DNA of 10,096 nt, taken from positions 1 through 10,096 of the forward strand of contig CABVAD010000024.1 in the NCBI GenBank assembly GCA_902496265.1, given 5' to 3'. The notes beneath the pieces were generated by a model, which did no database searches, was not told the origin of the DNA, and saw only the letters and a program-made list of their open reading frames with translations. The translations under genes and the position numbers were made by a program. The stretch comes from an uncultured Oscillospiraceae bacterium (GTDB taxonomy: Bacteria; Bacillota; Clostridia; Oscillospirales; Acutalibacteraceae). The stretch's first letter is position 1, and every line of letters begins with the position of its first letter. Of this stretch, positions 1 through 6,227 are shown piece by piece.

Positions 1-14
1 AATAACTGTATATT

Positions 15-20
15 TGTCAA
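15..20 (-). promoter_or_regulatory. Possible -35 element of a promoter for the next gene downstream
   Basis: The minus strand reads TTGACA, a perfect sigma-70/SigA -35 hexamer, immediately after the leuB terminator U-tract. With a usual 17 nt spacer the -10 box would fall outside the window, so this cannot be confirmed here. Confidence 0.25.
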
Positions 21-56
21 CAAAACCCTCCCGAAATGAGAAATTCGGGAGGGTTT
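19..56 (-). terminator. Intrinsic terminator ending the ilv-leu operon
   Basis: A perfect 13 bp inverted repeat (AAACCCTCCCGAA at 23-35 with TTCGGGAGGGTTT at 44-56) encloses an 8 nt loop. Read on the minus strand, the stem is followed by UUUUGUU, a short but adequate U-tract. It begins 5 nt after the leuB stop. Read on the plus strand it is followed by TTTAAGGTTTATATT, so weaker bidirectional action is possible. Folding energy was not computed. Confidence 0.9.
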
Positions 57-61
57 AAGGT

Positions 62-1132
62 TTATATTCTTTCAGCGACTAAATCGCCCATCTCAGAGCA
101 GGTGACCTTTTTACAGCCGTCCTGCATAATATCGCCCGTACGGAATCCGTCGTCAAGCACCTTGTTGACCGCATTTTCAATAGCATCTGCCTCCTTTGCC
201 ATATCAAAGGAATAACGGAGCATCATAGCGGCGGAAAGGATAGTGCCGAGTGGGTTTGCAATGTTCATTCCCGCAATGTCGGGTGCAGAGCCGTGGATAG
301 GCTCGTACATACCGAGGGTTCCCGAGGAAAGGGAGGCTGACGGCATCATACCGATTGAGCCTGTAAGCATAGAAGCCTCGTCCGACAGTATATCGCCGAA
401 CATATTTTCCGTAACCAACACATCGAACTGGGTCGGATTTTTGATAAGCTGCATAGCGGTGTTGTCAACCAGAATGTCGCTGTATTCCACCTCTGGATAT
501 TCCTCGCTCAGACGGTGCATTGTCTTTCTCCAAAGGCGGGAGGTATCAAGCACATTCGCCTTATCAACCGAGGCTAAACGCTTGCCGCGCTTCATAGCCG
601 TACTGAATGCGACCCTGCCTATGCGCTCAATTTCACTCTCGCTGTAGGGCATATAATCGGTCGCTACCGTCTCGCCGTTTACGGTCTCGGTCTTCCTTTG
701 TCCAAAGTAAACGCCGCCCGTAAGCTCGCGGACTATAAGCAAATCAATGCCGTTACCCACAATCTCCTGCTTTAAGGGAGAAGCGTCCTTAAGCTGGGGG
801 AAAAGCTTTGTAGGTCTAAGGTTTGCAAAGAGGTTAAGCTCCTTGCGAACCTTGAGCAACGCCTTTTCGGGGCGGATAGAAGGGTCGCAGTTATCCCACT
901 TAGGGCCTCCGACTGCGCCTAACAGCACGCTGTCCGACTCCTTGCACTTTTTCATTCCCTCATCGGTAATCGGCACGCCGAATTTATCAATGGAACAGCC
1001 GCCGATATCAACATATGTATAATCAAAGGAATGACCGGATTTATCGGCAATTTTATTTAATACCTTCACCGCCTCGGCTACTATTTCAGGGCCTATGCCG
1101 TCACCGGGGAGGACGGTTATCTTCTTATTCAT
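62..1132 (-). CDS. leuB: 3-isopropylmalate dehydrogenase
   Basis: Oxidises and decarboxylates 3-isopropylmalate to 2-ketoisocaproate with NAD+ and a divalent metal; it acts as a cytosolic dimer. It has 356 residues, typical of bacterial LeuB. Motifs: GDGIGPEI at 10-17, the LeuB-type substrate stretch LFANLRPTKLFP at 101-112, catalytic Tyr142 in YFGQ, catalytic Lys191 in DKANVLDTSRLWR (190-202), metal-binding aspartates D223, D247 and D251, the isocitrate/isopropylmalate dehydrogenase signature at 243-262, and the NAD-binding EPIHGSAPDIAG at 277-288. The LFANLRP motif and leuCD neighbours separate it from isocitrate, tartrate and homoisocitrate dehydrogenases. It is the last gene of the operon; its TAA at 62-64 is 5 nt from the terminator stem. 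Confidence 0.97.
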   Translation of the reverse strand: MNKKITVLPGDGIGPEIVAEAVKVLNKIADKSGHSFDYTYVDIGGCSIDKFGVPITDEGMKKCKESDSVLLGAVGGPKWDNCDPSIRPEKALLKVRKELNLFANLRPTKLFPQLKDASPLKQEIVGNGIDLLIVRELTGGVYFGQRKTETVNGETVATDYMPYSESEIERIGRVAFSTAMKRGKRLASVDKANVLDTSRLWRKTMHRLSEEYPEVEYSDILVDNTAMQLIKNPTQFDVLVTENMFGDILSDEASMLTGSIGMMPSASLSSGTLGMYEPIHGSAPDIAGMNIANPLGTILSAAMMLRYSFDMAKEADAIENAVNKVLDDGFRTGDIMQDGCKKVTCSEMGDLVAERI

Positions 1133-1622
1133 CAGCGGTTTCCTCCTTTAATGACTTAAGCAGTCCGCCCTTTTTAATAATGTTCTGAATAAAGGGCGGG
1201 AAGGGCTGTGCCTTGTAGGTCTTGCCTGTAGTAATATCGGTAATAACACCCGTATCAAAATCAACCTTAACCTCGTCGCCCGCGTTGATTTCCTCGGCAG
1301 CGTCCTCACATTCCAAGATAGGAAGACCGATATTAATGGCGTTGCGGTAGAAAATTCTTGCAAAGCTTTTAGCGATTACACAGCCTGTTTTGCAGGTCTT
1401 GATAACAAGCGGAGCGTGCTCTCTTGAAGAGCCGCAACCGAAGTTCCAGCCCGCAACCATAACGTCCCCCGCACTTACCTTTTTTACAAAATCCGCGTCA
1501 ATATCCTCCATACAATGGAGTGCCAATTCCTCGGCGTTTGGGGTGTTTAAATAACGCGCGGGGATTATAACGTCGGTATCTACATTGTCAGGGTATTTGA
1601 ATACCTTACCCTGTGTGTTCAT
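1125..1622 (-). CDS. leuD: 3-isopropylmalate dehydratase small subunit (short LeuD form)
   Basis: Swivelling-domain partner of LeuC that completes the isopropylmalate isomerase active site. It has 165 residues, the short form usually paired with ~420-residue LeuC, compared with ~201 in E. coli. Motifs: N-terminal DNVDTDVIIPARYL at 12-25, the substrate-specificity/active-site loop GCGSSREHAP at 62-71, and FYRNAINIGLP at 91-101. Its ATG overlaps the leuC TGA by 4 nt and its own TAA lies 8 nt into leuB, so all three genes are translationally linked. The acidic C-terminal tail (LKEETADE) is encoded by the stretch that carries the leuB ribosome binding site, so that sequence serves two purposes. 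Confidence 0.96.
   Translation of the reverse strand: MNTQGKVFKYPDNVDTDVIIPARYLNTPNAEELALHCMEDIDADFVKKVSAGDVMVAGWNFGCGSSREHAPLVIKTCKTGCVIAKSFARIFYRNAINIGLPILECEDAAEEINAGDEVKVDFDTGVITDITTGKTYKAQPFPPFIQNIIKKGGLLKSLKEETADE
1142..1149 (-). promoter_or_regulatory. Ribosome binding site of leuB inside leuD
   Basis: AAAGGAGG on the minus strand lies within the leuD coding sequence, 9 nt before the leuB ATG at 1130-1132. It supports that start and the 8 nt leuD-leuB overlap. Confidence 0.85.
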
Positions 1623-2884
1623 TTGCTTGCCTCCTTTGGAGCGGTGATAAAGCCTGTCAGCGCGCTTGCCGCCGCGGTTGCGGGGCTTGCTAAATATACC
1701 TCGCTGTCAACGTGACCCATTCTGCCGACAAAGTTGCGGTTTGTCGTGGCGATACAGCGCTCGCCTGCCGCTAAAATACCCATATAACCGCCAAGGCATG
1801 GTCCGCAGGTAGGTGTGGACACAACCGCGCCCGCGTCAATAAAGGCGGTGACATATCCGCGTTCTACGCACTCGCGGTAAATCTGCATTGTGGCGGGGAT
1901 TATGATACAGCGAACGCCGTCGGCCACCTTGTTGCCTTTAAGAACGGCAAATGCAGTCTCCATATCCTCCATTCTGCCGTTGGTACAGCTGCCGATAACC
2001 ACCTGATCGATTTTAATACTCGAAAGCTCACTTGCGGGCTTTGTATTTTCGGGCAGATGTGGGCAGGCAACGGTCGGGACGATTTTGGATAAATCAATGT
2101 TGATTACCTTTTCGTACTCCGCGTCTTCGTCTGCCGTGTAAACTACAGGCTTGCGCTCGCTTCTGCCGTCAAGGTAGGCAAGTGTTACATCGTCAACAGC
2201 AAAAATTCCGTTTTTAGCCCCCGCCTCAATCGCCATATTGCAGATGCACAGGCGGTCGTCCATAGAAAGGGTATGCGCGCCGCTTCCTACAAACTCCATA
2301 CTCTTATAAAGCGCACCGTCAACGCCGATCATACCTATTATGGTTAAAATTACATCCTTACCGCTGCAATTTTCTTTTAGTCTGCCCGTAAGGTTAAACT
2401 TTATAGCCGAGGGAACTTTAAACCAAGCCTTGCCTGTCGCCATTCCCGCCGCCATATCTGTTGAGCCTACGCCCGTTGAGAAAGCGCCTAATGCGCCGTA
2501 GGTACAGGTGTGGCTGTCCGCGCCGATTATGCAGTCTCCCGCCGTGACAACGCCCTGCTCGGGCAAGAGAGCGTGTTCAATGCCCATTTTGCCGACGTCG
2601 TAAAAATGGCTTACACAATGTCCGCAAGCGAACTCGCGGCAGGTTTTGGACTGTTCTGCCGCCTTAATGTCCTTATTAGGTACAAAGTGGTCAAGGACGA
2701 TTGCAATTCTGTCCTTATCGAAAACCTTGTTAAATCCTGCTTTTTTAAACTCGTTTACCGCAACGGGGGTGGTAATATCGTTACCTAAAACAATATCGAG
2801 CTTTGCGCTTATAAGCTGACCCGCGGTCACGCTTTCGAGTCCCGCGTGGGCGGCTAAAATCTTTTGAGTTAAGGTCATTCCCAT
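1619..2884 (-). CDS. leuC: 3-isopropylmalate dehydratase large subunit (short LeuC form)
   Basis: With LeuD it isomerises 2-isopropylmalate to 3-isopropylmalate using a [4Fe-4S] cluster. It has 421 residues, matching the short aconitase-related LeuC group of clostridia, archaea and thermophiles rather than the ~466-residue E. coli type. Visible motifs are GADSHT at 121-126, the cluster cysteine C300 in GSCTNGR (299-304), the paired cluster cysteines C360 and C363 in TCGPCLGG, and TNRNFVGRMGH at 381-391. The start is set by the ribosome binding site in the 3' end of leuA. Its TGA stop overlaps the leuD ATG by 4 nt. Short LeuCs overlap in sequence with homoaconitase/methylthioalkylmalate-type enzymes; the leuA-leuB setting favours the leucine role. 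The cluster is expected to be oxygen-labile. Confidence 0.96.
   Translation of the reverse strand: MGMTLTQKILAAHAGLESVTAGQLISAKLDIVLGNDITTPVAVNEFKKAGFNKVFDKDRIAIVLDHFVPNKDIKAAEQSKTCREFACGHCVSHFYDVGKMGIEHALLPEQGVVTAGDCIIGADSHTCTYGALGAFSTGVGSTDMAAGMATGKAWFKVPSAIKFNLTGRLKENCSGKDVILTIIGMIGVDGALYKSMEFVGSGAHTLSMDDRLCICNMAIEAGAKNGIFAVDDVTLAYLDGRSERKPVVYTADEDAEYEKVINIDLSKIVPTVACPHLPENTKPASELSSIKIDQVVIGSCTNGRMEDMETAFAVLKGNKVADGVRCIIIPATMQIYRECVERGYVTAFIDAGAVVSTPTCGPCLGGYMGILAAGERCIATTNRNFVGRMGHVDSEVYLASPATAAASALTGFITAPKEASK
1630..1637 (-). promoter_or_regulatory. Ribosome binding site of leuD inside the end of leuC
   Basis: AAAGGAGG on the minus strand encodes C-terminal residues of LeuC and ends 7 nt before the leuD ATG at 1620-1622. 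It is a near-perfect anti-Shine-Dalgarno match. Confidence 0.85.
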
Positions 2885-2886
2885 AT

Positions 2887-4554
2887 TTAATTACCTCCCT
2901 CTAAGCTGCGGTTAATTGCGGAGAATAGGGCATTAATTGACGAAGCGATAATATCATCGTGAATGCCCGCGCCCCAAACCTTTTTACCGTCAGGCAAAGT
3001 AATGCTTACATAGGTGATAGCCTGTGCGGACGAACCCTTTGTAAGGGCGTGTTCCTCGTAGGTAAGCTCGGAAAACTCGATACCTAACTGCTTTTTAACC
3101 GCGTTGCTTACCGCGTCAAGGCGGCCGTTTCCGACAGCCTTAAGCTCCTTTGTTTCGCCGTCGATTTCGACCGTCAAGGTAACATTAATCTCGGGTGTGC
3201 GGACAAAGTGGTAGTCTACAAGCTTAATACAGCTGTTGATATTAACATAGTTTTCGGTGAATACATTGAGTACCTCTTTAGGTGACAACTCGGCGTGGGC
3301 GTGGTCGGAAACGCTCTTTACTGTATAACCGACCTCCTCGCGCATACCTGTCGGCAGAACATAGCCGAAGTTATGCTCTAAGAGATAGCCTATACCGCCC
3401 TTGCCCGACTGGGAGTTTATGCGAATAACGTCTGTTTCATACTCCCTGCCCACGTCACGCGGGTCGATAGGAAGATATGGAACCGTCCATTTATCACAAT
3501 TCTTCTCCTGCCTCCACTTCATACCCTTTGCGATAGCGTCCTGATGGGAGCCCGAGAAAGCGGCAAATACCAGCTTACCCGCATAGGGCTGACGGTCGTA
3601 TACTTGCATACGGGTGACCCTTTCGTAAAGCTCGGCGATTTCGGGCATATTTGAAAGGTCGAGGGCGGGATCAACCCCCTGCGAATACATATTAAGTGCT
3701 AATGTGACAATATCCGCGTTGCCTGTGCGCTCGCCGTTGCCGAAGAGAGTACCCTCGATTCTGTCCGCTCCCGCCAAGAGACCTAATTCACAGTCCGCCA
3801 CGGCACAGCCGCGGTCATTATGCGGGTGGAGGGAAACCTCCACCGCGTCGCGGTATTTAAGATTGTCGCAGATATACTCCACCTGATCGGCGTAAACGTG
3901 GGGCGAGGAAAGCTCCACAGTGACAGGCAGATTTATAATAGCCTTGCGGTCGAGGGTCGGCTTCCAGACATCAAGCACCGCATTGCAGACCTCCAAGGCA
4001 TATTCCGGCTCTGTTCCCGTAAAGGATTCGGGGGAATATTCATAACGGAAATCAGCACCCGTTTCGGCGGCGATTTTATTAAAAAGCTCCGCGCCGTCGG
4101 TCGCGATTTTCTTGATTTCTTCCTTGGATTTTCTGAAAACCTGCTCGCGCTGGGCTAAAGATGTGGAATTGTAAAGATGCACCACCGCGTTTTTACAGCC
4201 CTTTAAAGCATCAAAGGTTTTGCGGATAATATGCTCGCGGCTCTGGGTCAATACCTGAACGGTAACATCGTCGGGAATCATATTATTGTCGATAAGGGTG
4301 CGCAAAAAGGTGTACTCGGTTTCGCTCGCGGCGGGGAATCCCACCTCTATTTCCTTAAAGCCCACCTTAACTAAGAGCTTGAAAAATTCCAGTTTTTCTT
4401 CAAGGCTCATAGGAATAATAAGGGATTGGTTGCCGTCTCTAAGATCAACAGAGCACCAGGTCGGCGCCTTATCTATATATGTTTTATCCGCCCACTTCCT
4501 CGTCGGGTTTTTGACGGGGAAGAACTGGCGTGTGTATTTTTCAATGTTATGCAT
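2887..4554 (-). CDS. leuA: 2-isopropylmalate synthase, type 2 (long, yeast/actinobacterial form)
   Basis: Condenses acetyl-CoA with 2-ketoisovalerate to 2-isopropylmalate, the committed leucine step. It has 555 residues with the N-terminal extension of the type 2 family (TIGR00970), which begins near NPTRKWADK and has TWCSVDLRDGNQ at 32-43. The catalytic TIM barrel spans ~30-310: DLRDGNQ at 37-43 (metal ligand D40), the HPHNDRG motif at 243-249 (metal ligands H243 and H245) and GNGERTGN at 272-279. A linker follows, then a C-terminal leucine-responsive LeuA dimer domain at ~430-550 that ends in VWGAGIHDD and INALFSAINR. Feedback inhibition by leucine is therefore expected from the family. The gene begins 46 nt after ridA, and its last codons contain the ribosome binding site of leuC, which starts 2 nt after its stop. 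Citramalate synthase and homocitrate synthase are unlikely, given the full regulatory domain and the adjacent leuCDB. Confidence 0.97.
   Translation of the reverse strand: MHNIEKYTRQFFPVKNPTRKWADKTYIDKAPTWCSVDLRDGNQSLIIPMSLEEKLEFFKLLVKVGFKEIEVGFPAASETEYTFLRTLIDNNMIPDDVTVQVLTQSREHIIRKTFDALKGCKNAVVHLYNSTSLAQREQVFRKSKEEIKKIATDGAELFNKIAAETGADFRYEYSPESFTGTEPEYALEVCNAVLDVWKPTLDRKAIINLPVTVELSSPHVYADQVEYICDNLKYRDAVEVSLHPHNDRGCAVADCELGLLAGADRIEGTLFGNGERTGNADIVTLALNMYSQGVDPALDLSNMPEIAELYERVTRMQVYDRQPYAGKLVFAAFSGSHQDAIAKGMKWRQEKNCDKWTVPYLPIDPRDVGREYETDVIRINSQSGKGGIGYLLEHNFGYVLPTGMREEVGYTVKSVSDHAHAELSPKEVLNVFTENYVNINSCIKLVDYHFVRTPEINVTLTVEIDGETKELKAVGNGRLDAVSNAVKKQLGIEFSELTYEEHALTKGSSAQAITYVSITLPDGKKVWGAGIHDDIIASSINALFSAINRSLEGGN
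2893..2899 (-). promoter_or_regulatory. Ribosome binding site of leuC inside the end of leuA
   Basis: GGGAGGT on the minus strand encodes part of the C-terminal EGG of LeuA and stands 8 nt before the ATG at 2882-2884. A second in-frame ATG (2876-2878) would be 14 nt away, so the first ATG is preferred. Confidence 0.8.
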
Positions 4555-4560
4555 TTAATA

Positions 4561-4567
4561 ACCTCCC
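4561..4567 (-). promoter_or_regulatory. Ribosome binding site of leuA
   Basis: GGGAGGT on the minus strand, 7 nt before the leuA ATG at 4552-4554. It is strong and lies just downstream of the T-arm-like hairpin without being inside the stem. Confidence 0.85.
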
Positions 4568-4575
4568 TATTAGGC

Positions 4576-4596
4576 TGACGAGAGTCGAACCCGTCA
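4576..4596 (-). other. Hairpin resembling a tRNA/tmRNA T-arm in the ridA-leuA gap
   Basis: Within the 46 nt gap between the ridA stop and leuA, the minus strand forms a 7 bp stem (TGACGGG with CTCGTCA, one G-U pair) around the 7 nt loop TTCGACT. The inner five pairs plus loop match a canonical T-arm, whose loop consensus is TTCRANN. No anticodon arm, D-arm or CCA end accompanies it, because ridA coding sequence lies directly upstream, and no U-tract follows, so it is neither an intact tRNA nor an intrinsic terminator. It could be a 3' tRNA/tmRNA remnant, a structure that tunes leuA translation or mRNA processing, or chance. Confidence 0.5.
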
Positions 4597-4600
4597 CGCT

Positions 4601-4975
4601 TTAGACTTTTGCTATTACTTCGACCTCCGCAAGTGCGCCTTTCGGTAGGGATTTTACCGCCACACAGCTACGCGCGGGGGCAGAGGTTATATATTTGCCG
4701 TAAACCTCGTTGAATACGGCGAAATCGGCAATATCGGCTAAAAAGCAGGTGGTTTTTACCACATTGTCAAAGCTTGTTCCCGCCGCACGGAGTACGGCTG
4801 AAAGGTTTTTCATAATCTGCTCGGTCTGCTCGGCTATATTCTCACCTACAAGCTCGCCGCTTTCGGGGGACAGAGCTATCTGACCCGAGGTATAAAGCAT
4901 TTCGCCGCAAAGAACAGCCTGTGAATAAGGGCCTATTGCCTTGGGGGCTTTATCGGTAGAAATTTTATCAATCAT
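4601..4975 (-). CDS. ridA: RidA family 2-iminobutanoate/2-iminopropanoate deaminase
   Basis: Hydrolyses the reactive enamine/imine products of IlvA (2-aminocrotonate/2-iminobutyrate from threonine, 2-aminoacrylate from serine) to keto acids plus ammonia, which protects PLP enzymes such as IlvE from inactivation. It has 124 residues, close to the ~128 of E. coli RidA. The key residues align with a constant offset of 3 towards the C-terminus: R102 (E. coli R105, carboxylate-binding), C104 (C107) and E117 (E120). Y17 lies in AIGPYSQA near the N-terminus. Family members act as trimers with sites between subunits. The gene follows ilvA by 25 nt, which fits a role directly downstream of IlvA. The active-site Arg argues for the RidA subfamily over the inactive or divergent Rid1-7 groups. 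Confidence 0.94.
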   Translation of the reverse strand: MIDKISTDKAPKAIGPYSQAVLCGEMLYTSGQIALSPESGELVGENIAEQTEQIMKNLSAVLRAAGTSFDNVVKTTCFLADIADFAVFNEVYGKYITSAPARSCVAVKSLPKGALAEVEVIAKV

Positions 4976-4983
4976 TTTTACTA

Positions 4984-4990
4984 CTCCTTT
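4984..4990 (-). promoter_or_regulatory. Ribosome binding site of ridA
   Basis: AAAGGAG on the minus strand, 8 nt before the ATG at 4973-4975, in the 25 nt gap after ilvA. It is a strong match to the anti-Shine-Dalgarno sequence and suggests independent initiation of ridA. Confidence 0.8.
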
Positions 4991-5000
4991 AAAACTTGTT

Positions 5001-6215
5001 TTACGGTTGAATAAGCTTTAAGCCTTCGGCGGTCAAAGCCTTCTTTATCTGCTCGATATGCTCAAAGTTTCTGGTTTCAAGGGTAAGCCTTAAGTAACAG
5101 CCGTTAACGTGCGAGCCCTCGTTCGAATGCTCGTGATGCACCGAGATAACGTTTCCGCCCTGCTCGGCTATAACCTTGGAAACTGTCATAAGCTGACCCG
5201 GCTTATCAACAAGCTCAATCATTAGCTGGCAATGCCTGCCCGACATCAAAAGTCCTCTTGTGATAACGCGGGAAAGTATTGTAACGTCGATATTTCCGCC
5301 AGAAAGCAGACAAACGGTCTTTTTGCCCTTAAGGTCAACCTTGCCGAACATTGCCGCCGCAACTGCGACAGCCCCCGCGCCCTCGGTTACAAGCTTGTGC
5401 TTTTCCATAAGGGCTAATATAGCCGCGGAAATCTCATCATCGGTAACGGTTACGATTTCGTCAACGTATTTTGAGCAAATATCATATGTAAGCGTGCCGG
5501 GCTCTTTAACCGCGATACCGTCGGCTATGGTAAATACCGAGTCAAGCCTTTCAATGTGCTCATCGTGAATGGAGTTAAGCATAGAAGGCGCGCCCGAAGC
5601 CTGAACGCCGTAAACCTTAATATTGGGGTTAAGGCTCTTTATTGTATAAGCAACGCCCGAAATAAGTCCGCCGCCGCCTATCGGCACTATTACCGCGTCC
5701 ATATCGGGAATCTGCTCGGCAAGCTCTAAGGCGATAGTCCCCTGACCCGCAATTACGTCGGGGTCGTTAAAGGGGTGGATAAAGGTGTAGCCGTTTTGGT
5801 CGCGAAGCTCCAGCGCCTTCTGATAAGCGTCGTCGTAAACGCCCTCTACGAGGCAAACCTCCGCTCCGTAGCTTTTTGTAGCCTCTACCTTTGAAATCGG
5901 GGCGTTGTCGGGCAGGCAGATAACCGCCTTAATGCCGTTTTTCTGTGCGGCAAGCGCCACCCCCTGCGCGTGGTTTCCCGCCGAGCAGGCTATTACTCCC
6001 CTCTGCTTTTCCTCGGGGCTTAGCTTTGACATTTTGTAATAAGCGCCGCGCACCTTAAAGGAGCCTGTTATCTGCAAATTTTCGGTTTTAAGATAAAGCT
6101 CGGTCCCGGGAGCTAACTTCGGCGCGTATAAAATATCGGTCTGTATCGCTACATCCTTTAAAGCAAATCTTGCCTTGTATACATTATCAAGCGTTAGTTC
6201 TTTGTTTTCTTCCAT
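5001..6215 (-). CDS. ilvA: Threonine ammonia-lyase (threonine dehydratase), single-ACT medium form
   Basis: A PLP enzyme that deaminates threonine to 2-oxobutyrate, the first committed step to isoleucine; it probably also acts on serine. It has 404 residues. The catalytic domain spans ~15-320: PLP lysine K54 in GSFKVRGA (51-58), SAGNHAQG at 78-85, phosphate-binding loop GGGGL at 180-184, EGAGA at 278-282 and LLSGGN at 303-308. A single C-terminal ACT-type domain covers ~330-404 and begins at QLMIELVDKPGQL. This layout matches the medium form (TIGR01127), not E. coli IlvA, which has two regulatory repeats, nor catabolic TdcB, which has none. The medium form groups by sequence with catabolic enzymes, but a place inside an ilv-leu operon and next to ridA supports a biosynthetic role. 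Whether isoleucine or valine binds the ACT domain cannot be read from the sequence. Confidence 0.95.
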   Translation of the reverse strand: MEENKELTLDNVYKARFALKDVAIQTDILYAPKLAPGTELYLKTENLQITGSFKVRGAYYKMSKLSPEEKQRGVIACSAGNHAQGVALAAQKNGIKAVICLPDNAPISKVEATKSYGAEVCLVEGVYDDAYQKALELRDQNGYTFIHPFNDPDVIAGQGTIALELAEQIPDMDAVIVPIGGGGLISGVAYTIKSLNPNIKVYGVQASGAPSMLNSIHDEHIERLDSVFTIADGIAVKEPGTLTYDICSKYVDEIVTVTDDEISAAILALMEKHKLVTEGAGAVAVAAAMFGKVDLKGKKTVCLLSGGNIDVTILSRVITRGLLMSGRHCQLMIELVDKPGQLMTVSKVIAEQGGNVISVHHEHSNEGSHVNGCYLRLTLETRNFEHIEQIKKALTAEGLKLIQP

Positions 6216-6221
6216 TTTCGT

Positions 6222-6227
6222 CCCTCA
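6222..6227 (-). promoter_or_regulatory. Ribosome binding site of ilvA, overlapping the ATPase stop
   Basis: TGAGGG on the minus strand: the TGA stop of the ATPase gene is also the start of the GAGGG Shine-Dalgarno core, which ends 6 nt before the ilvA ATG at 6213-6215. This couples translation of ilvA to its upstream neighbour. Confidence 0.75.

Noticed and set aside
243..647. Plus-strand open frames opposite leuB, leuC, leuA, ilvA and ilvD, some above 100 codons
   Set aside because: They lie antisense to conserved enzymes, show no family motifs, and arise from the codon bias of the real genes on the other strand.
4576..4596. The ridA-leuA hairpin as an intrinsic terminator or as a complete tRNA
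   Set aside because: No U-tract follows the stem on the minus strand, and there is no space for the acceptor, D and anticodon arms between it and the ridA coding sequence.
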